NCBI GenBank assembly: GCA_003402745.1
Contig: QQND01000001.1
Location: 26,619-90,618 of the forward strand
Source: Verrucomicrobiota bacterium
GTDB lineage: Bacteria > Verrucomicrobiota > Verrucomicrobiia > Chthoniobacterales > Chthoniobacteraceae
DNA: 64,000 bases
Direction: 5' to 3'
This document shows, in pieces, positions 59,876 to 64,000 of the stretch. Positions within the stretch are counted from its first letter, which is position 1. Every line of letters starts with the position of its first letter. The translations under genes and the position numbers were made by a program. The notes beneath the pieces were generated by a model. It was not told the DNA's origin. It saw only the letters and a program-made list of their open reading frames with translations, and did no database searches.

Positions 59876-61501
59876 ATGCCGAAAAAAACCACCTCCCCGA
59901 CAACTGTATACCTCATCGCAAACGGTGATTTGCGGACTTCGGCAAACCAAAAGTGCGAAGCCGCGCAGGCCGCCATGGAGAAGCTCATCGTCGCCGCCCT
60001 CAAAAAAGAAGGCTGCAAGGTGCAGCGCGCCCACTCCTTCAACAAGCTCAAGGGCCACGGTTTCATCGACAGCCAGAAATACGGGATGGAGGTCTTCCAA
60101 GAAATCCCGGCCGATGCCCCCCTCATCGTGGCCGAGGCCGTCTGGCAGTACAGCCACCACATCCTCCACGGTTTGCTCACGCATCGCGGCCCAATCCTCA
60201 CCCTGGCAAATTGGAGCGGCACCTGGCCAGGGCTCGTGGGGATGCTGAATCTGAACGGCTCCCTCAAAAAGGCTGGCGTCAAATACAGCACGCTCTGGAG
60301 CGAAACCTTCAAGGATCCTTTTTTCCAAGCAGGCCTCAAGAAGTGGCTCAAGAAAGGCCGCCTCAGCCACGATGTCTCTCACGTCCGCGCATTAAAGGAC
60401 GTCAAAGTTCCAGTCGCGGCCCGCAAAGAGGGCGAACGTTTCGCCAAAGGATTGCTTAAATACAAGGCCATCATGGGTGTCTTCGATGAGGGCTGCATGG
60501 GTATGTACAACGCAATCCTGCCCGATGAATTGCTGCACAAGACAGGCGTGTTCAAAGAACGTCTAAGCCAGTCCGCCCTCTACGCAGCCATGCTCGAGGT
60601 CAGCGATCCCGAGGCCCGGGCTGTCTATCAATGGTACGTCGACAAAGGGCTGCGGTTCGACTTCGGGAAAAATGAGGAGACTTGCCTCACCCTAAAACAG
60701 GTGCTCCAGCAGTGCAAAATGTACATCGCCGCCGTTCGCATCGCTGACGATTTCGGCTGCTCCACCATCGGCATCCAGTACCAGCAAGGATTGAAGGATC
60801 TCGCTCCCGCGTCCGACCTTGTCGAGGGCACTCTCAACAACGTGGATCGTCCGCCGGTCTACCGCAAAAATAGCGGTGAGGAGTTGTACGCCCACGAGGC
60901 ATTGCCGCATTTCAACGAAGTCGACGAATGCGCCGGCCTCGATGGCCTGGTCACCTACCGACTCTGGCGACAGCTGGGATTCGAGCCCGAAAACACGCTG
61001 CACGACCTGCGCTGGGGCCGCCCCTACGTCTTCGAAGACGGTAGGGAGGAGTACGTTTGGGTGTTCCTGATTTCAGGTGCGGCGCCGCCTGCGCACTTCA
61101 TTGACGGTTGGCATGGCGCTTTGAGCGAACGCCAGCCTTCCATGTACTTTCGTCTGGGCGGTGGAACTTTAAAAGGAATCAGCAAACCTGGCTGGATTGT
61201 TTGGAGTCGTATTTACGTCGCCGAGGGTAGCCTCCACTTCGACACAGGATTAGGCGAGGTTGTTGCGCTTCCGGAAAACGAAACCGAAGAACGCTGGGCG
61301 CTGACAACCTCACAGTGGCCGATCATGCATACCGTCTTGAAGGGCATCACCAGGGACCAAATGATGGCGCGCCACGCTTCAAATCACATCCAGGTCGTGT
61401 ATGCCCCGGACAAAGAGTCGGCACGTTTTGGTCTCCTGGCTAAAGCCTGTGCCATGCGCTCTCTCGGCATGGAAGTCAGTATTTGCGGAGACATTCAATG
61501 A
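59876..61501 (+). CDS. L-fucose/L-arabinose isomerase-like protein
   Basis: A 541-residue cytoplasmic protein that begins [31 protein letters not shown] (59 ORF-track codons upstream are rejected). It resembles the fucose-isomerase superfamily: [97 protein letters not shown] and [18 protein letters not shown] (with possible metal-binding Glu/Asp). A class II aldolase gene overlaps its stop (ATGA), as isomerase and aldolase genes of fucose or rhamnose pathways often do. The substrate is not determined; no kinase gene is in the pair. Confidence 0.65.
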   Translation: MPKKTTSPTTVYLIANGDLRTSANQKCEAAQAAMEKLIVAALKKEGCKVQRAHSFNKLKGHGFIDSQKYGMEVFQEIPADAPLIVAEAVWQYSHHILHGLLTHRGPILTLANWSGTWPGLVGMLNLNGSLKKAGVKYSTLWSETFKDPFFQAGLKKWLKKGRLSHDVSHVRALKDVKVPVAARKEGERFAKGLLKYKAIMGVFDEGCMGMYNAILPDELLHKTGVFKERLSQSALYAAMLEVSDPEARAVYQWYVDKGLRFDFGKNEETCLTLKQVLQQCKMYIAAVRIADDFGCSTIGIQYQQGLKDLAPASDLVEGTLNNVDRPPVYRKNSGEELYAHEALPHFNEVDECAGLDGLVTYRLWRQLGFEPENTLHDLRWGRPYVFEDGREEYVWVFLISGAAPPAHFIDGWHGALSERQPSMYFRLGGGTLKGISKPGWIVWSRIYVAEGSLHFDTGLGEVVALPENETEERWALTTSQWPIMHTVLKGITRDQMMARHASNHIQVVYAPDKESARFGLLAKACAMRSLGMEVSICGDIQ

Positions 61502-62271
61502 GTGATCTTGAACAAAAACGCCGGACCCTCCTCGCCCTCTCGCATGAACTTGGCGAGGAGTCGCGCGAACTTTCAATCTTGGGCGAGGGAAACACTTCCG
61601 CCCGCCTGAGCAAAGAGCGCTTTCTTGTGAAGGCAAGCGGCAGCAACCTCGGCACACTGCGCGAGGAAGACACAGTGGAATGCCTTTCAGAACCGCTGCT
61701 GGAATTACTTGGGCAGGAGCATGCTACAGACGAAGACGTGGACCACGCACTCGTCCGCTGCAAGGTTGATCCGAAAGCCAGGCGCCCCTCCGTCGAGGCG
61801 CTTTTCCATGCCTACTTTCTCTCGCTTCCAGGAGTCGAGTTTGTTGGACACACCCATCCCATCGCCATCAATTCCCTGCTCTGCTCCACACGTGCGAATG
61901 ACTTCGCAGAACGCAGGACGTTTCCCGATGAAATCGTCTGCTGCGGGCCCGCCTCAGTGCTCGTGCCCTACACGGACCCGGGCCTCTGGCTCGGGCAGGA
62001 AATCCGCAGGAAAACGGAAGCTTACATCGAGCGCTATGGCGCCTTTCCAAAGGTTGTCCTGCTTCAAAGTCACGGAGTCATCACCTTTGGTTCCACGCCC
62101 GAGGCCGTGAAGGCGGCCATGTACATGGCCGTGAAAGCCGCGCGCATCTTTGCGGGAGCCGCAGCCCTTGGCGGCCCCGTGTTTTTATCACAGGAGGTCA
62201 TCGACCGCATCGGAGGCAGGAAAGACGAACACTACCGGCAGGCCGCTCTCACCAGCACACGCAGCACGTAG
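61498..62271 (+). CDS. Class II aldolase/adducin family protein
   Basis: A 257-residue zinc aldolase or epimerase (fuculose/rhamnulose/ribulose-phosphate type). Motifs: GEGNTSARL with ASGSNLG (phosphate binding), zinc ligands His-x-His in [13 protein letters not shown] and His in [11 protein letters not shown]. The ATG at 61498 is chosen over the ORF-track start five codons upstream since it overlaps the isomerase stop (ATGA). It would cleave a sugar phosphate, or act on a sugar acid, made by the upstream isomerase. There is no mobility or fusion sign. Confidence 0.88.
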   Translation: MSDLEQKRRTLLALSHELGEESRELSILGEGNTSARLSKERFLVKASGSNLGTLREEDTVECLSEPLLELLGQEHATDEDVDHALVRCKVDPKARRPSVEALFHAYFLSLPGVEFVGHTHPIAINSLLCSTRANDFAERRTFPDEIVCCGPASVLVPYTDPGLWLGQEIRRKTEAYIERYGAFPKVVLLQSHGVITFGSTPEAVKAAMYMAVKAARIFAGAAALGGPVFLSQEVIDRIGGRKDEHYRQAALTSTRST

Positions 62272-62299
62272 CCGCGCGCGGTGGAGTCACGGGAACCCG

Positions 62300-62752
62300 C
62301 TACACTCCCTCTTTTTCGAGCATCCTGTCGATGGTCGCATCCAGCAGGGAACGGTACCCCTCAACCGCCGTGCAACGCGCATCTGGGGTGCCGGCGATGC
62401 GGAAAAGCCACCCTTCCCCGTACGGGTCGGTTCCAATGATTTCCGGGTCTTTCTGGAGCGCCGGATTGCCTCCCGCAAAACTTCCAGTAACAGGCGAATA
62501 CAAGTCAGAAATAGCCTTAAACCCCTCCACCGAGCCGACGATTTCTCCACTTGAAACATTCTCGCCCGACTGTTTTTCAAACTGGTGGTCCACCAAGTCA
62601 CCCAGCATACGCGTGGCGAACTTGGTGAAACCCACGCGCCACACGTTGTCCGCCTCGGGCATCAGCCAGTAATGACTCGGGCTGAACAACGCCTCCGCAG
62701 GAAGGTGGGTGACGAAGGTGGAACGTTTGTAAAAAACGGTGCTGGCGGCCAT
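62300..62752 (-). CDS. gcvH: Glycine cleavage system H protein (lipoyl carrier)
   Basis: A 150-residue lipoyl-domain carrier of the methylamine group in glycine cleavage. The domain contains HYWLMPEADNVWRVGFTKFATRMLGDLV and the lipoylation region GEIVGSVEGFKAISDLYSPVTGSF; the Lys of FKAISDLY aligns with the modified Lys in the usual SVKAASD pattern, with three inserted residues (EGF) before it. The C-terminal GWLFRIAGTPDA is normal. The ATG at 62752 is used; the ORF track adds 47 upstream codons within the adjacent gene. No gcvT, gcvP or lipoyl ligase gene is nearby. It is separated from the ABC-F gene by five bases. Confidence 0.85.
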   Translation of the reverse strand: MAASTVFYKRSTFVTHLPAEALFSPSHYWLMPEADNVWRVGFTKFATRMLGDLVDHQFEKQSGENVSSGEIVGSVEGFKAISDLYSPVTGSFAGGNPALQKDPEIIGTDPYGEGWLFRIAGTPDARCTAVEGYRSLLDATIDRMLEKEGV

Positions 62753-62757
62753 TTCAA

Positions 62758-64000
62758 TTACACGGGTTGAGGTTCTTCGACGCTGTGCTCCGCAGCAAGC
62801 TGGTCCCAGCGGGAGGTGGCTTCCGCGATTTGTTGATGAACCTGGCGCAGCTCGCGGTTGAGCTGCAATGCCATGGAAGGATTGTCGTAACACTTGGGGG
62901 ATTCCAACTCTTCCGTGATGGTGCGTTGGCGCCCCTCCAGACGAACCACCTCGGCTTCTGCGGCAGCAAGCGCCTTTTCGCGGTCTCTCTGCACCTTAGC
63001 ACGGGCGGCGCGCTCCGCAGATTCACGCTTCCGAGCCTCGCGGACTTCTTTCATGCCCGGCCCCGCTCCCGGAGACGACGTTGTTGCGGGCGCAGTCGCC
63101 GGACGGTGGTCGGAGAGTCCCTCCCCAGCGGTCAGCGCGGCCCGCGCAGAAAGCGCCTTTGTTTTATCAAGGTAATAATCGTAATTCCCAGCGTACGGAG
63201 TGAGTTTACCTGCGGAGATGTGCAGCACATTGTCCGCAATGGAGCGGATAAAGTGAACATCGTGAGAGATGAAAACGAGGGTCCCTTCAAACTGCTTGAG
63301 CGCCCCGATCAGGGCGTCAATGGAGGCCATATCAAGGTGCGTCGTCGGCTCGTCCATGAGCAACAAATTAGGCGGGTCCAGCAACAGCTTGATCAAACCC
63401 AGTCGTGTCTTTTCCCCCCCGCTGAGGACGGAGACAGGTTTGAAAACGTCGTCGCCTCGGAACAAAAATGCTCCGCACACCGAACGGGCCATCTGTTCGG
63501 AAACGCCCGCAGGATTGCCGTCGAGCGCGTTTTCCAAAACAGTCGCGCTGGTTCTGAGCATGTCCTGACGGTGCTGCGAAAAATATCCGACGCGGACCTG
63601 ATGCCCCAGTTCCAGCGCCCCCGACTGCAGAGGAAGAACGCCGGCGAGCAACTTCAACAGGGTCGACTTACCAGCGCCATTCGGGCCGACGAGCACGATG
63701 CGCTGACCGCGTTCGGCCTGGAAATCGAGCCCCTTGTAAACCACGAGATCCCCGTAGGCATGGTCCACATTTTTAAGCGCAATCGCACGCTGCCCGGAAC
63801 GCTGCGGCTGCGGGAACTTAAATTGGCCGACGACTTTTTCTGGAGCCTCAGGCGCCTCAATGCGGTCCATCCGCTCAATCTGTTTGAGCTTGCTCTGCGC
63901 CTGTGCCGCCTTGCTTGCCTTGGCGCGAAAACGGTCTGCAAATAACTGCAGCGCAGCAATTTCACGCTGCTGGTTTTTGTAGGCTGCCATCTGCTGTTCA
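62758..64000 (-). CDS. ABC-F family ATPase (C-terminal part, 5' end outside window)
   Basis: Fused ABC ATPase without membrane part, of the kind that acts on ribosomes or in antibiotic resistance. The second nucleotide-binding domain is complete: Walker A GPNGAGKSTLLKLLAG, signature LSGGEKTRLGLIKLL, Walker B NLLLMDEPTTHLDM and the switch His in FISHDVHF. Before it is the interdomain linker (EQQMAAYKNQQREIAALQLFADRFRAKASKAAQAQSKLKQIERMDRIE), and after it a C-terminal coiled coil (EAEVVRLEGRQRTITEELE...REVHQQIAEATSRWDQL). The frame is open at the window edge, so domain 1 is missing. Confidence 0.93.
   Translation of the reverse strand, partial: EQQMAAYKNQQREIAALQLFADRFRAKASKAAQAQSKLKQIERMDRIEAPEAPEKVVGQFKFPQPQRSGQRAIALKNVDHAYGDLVVYKGLDFQAERGQRIVLVGPNGAGKSTLLKLLAGVLPLQSGALELGHQVRVGYFSQHRQDMLRTSATVLENALDGNPAGVSEQMARSVCGAFLFRGDDVFKPVSVLSGGEKTRLGLIKLLLDPPNLLLMDEPTTHLDMASIDALIGALKQFEGTLVFISHDVHFIRSIADNVLHISAGKLTPYAGNYDYYLDKTKALSARAALTAGEGLSDHRPATAPATTSSPGAGPGMKEVREARKRESAERAARAKVQRDREKALAAAEAEVVRLEGRQRTITEELESPKCYDNPSMALQLNRELRQVHQQIAEATSRWDQLAAEHSVEEPQPV

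Noticed and set aside
62767-63945. 392-residue plus-strand ORF
   Set aside because: Shadow of the ABC-F gene on the other strand, whose motifs are complete; the plus-strand product has no recognisable pattern.

Overview
The window looks like a chromosomal segment of a Verrucomicrobiota (PVC group) bacterium. The strongest hints are a DUF1501 (Tat-exported sulfatase-like) gene paired with a DUF1549/DUF1553 planctomycete-type cytochrome gene, an auracyanin-type copper protein next to a secreted sugar-dehydrogenase-like protein, PQQ-propeller and Gfo/Idh/MocA genes of the CTVPMA subtype, and long IspG. This is inference from gene families; no rRNA, tRNA or other direct phylogenetic marker is present. 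GC content looks high and fairly even by eye. I saw no phage, insertion sequence or CRISPR array.

Layout. (1) 1-2673, plus strand: end of trpB, then yicC, gmk and coaC, tightly packed. (2) 2714-15630, all minus strand: an accessory block of secreted and sensory genes. In transcription order it holds a secreted unknown, an orphan NtrC-type regulator, a LamG-like secreted protein, a PQQ-like propeller, a Gfo/Idh oxidoreductase, a two-component system whose sensor carries two discoidin-like domains, then a PSD1-type cytochrome and a DUF1501 protein. The PSD1 protein carries the same discoidin-like module as the sensor, and matching palindromes sit upstream of both transcription units. (3) 15691-20931, plus: ruvA, an unrecognised ATP-grasp-like gene, an SRPBCC protein and a ketosynthase in an overlapping chain, then a CbiX-like chelatase overlapping a DR2241-like Fe-S gene. 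(4) 20995-36884: pseudouridine synthase, Rex, 8-oxoguanine glycosylase, ComB, a TonB/ExbB/ExbD set followed by def and rlmN, a 2-hydroxyacid dehydrogenase, an amidase, the RseP-like protease with ispG, then a PfkB kinase overlapping an MsbA-like exporter. (5) 36897-45556: a flavoprotein, an FmdB zinc ribbon, unknowns, YmdB phosphodiesterase, the copper protein/sugar dehydrogenase pair, and a membrane zinc peptidase. (6) 45669-49045: an Rrf2 regulator and a CysTWA sulfate importer without a binding-protein gene. (7) 49172-55539: polyprenyl synthase, RadC, an FtsX-type permease with an HlyD-type adaptor but no ATPase, and a duplicated-domain secreted protein. (8) 55758-59716, minus: a three-gene terpene-cyclase-like operon (prenyltransferase-beta-like, squalene-hopene-cyclase-like, serine hydrolase). 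(9) 59876-64000: a fucose-isomerase-like/class II aldolase pair, gcvH, and a truncated ABC-F ATPase.

The least explained units are the discoidin sensor regulon (region 2), the ATP-grasp/SRPBCC/ketosynthase chain (region 3) and the cyclase operon (region 8). Much of the rest is housekeeping. Start codons were moved from the ORF-track start wherever family alignment, overlap with a neighbour or a ribosome-binding site argued for it; each entry says so.
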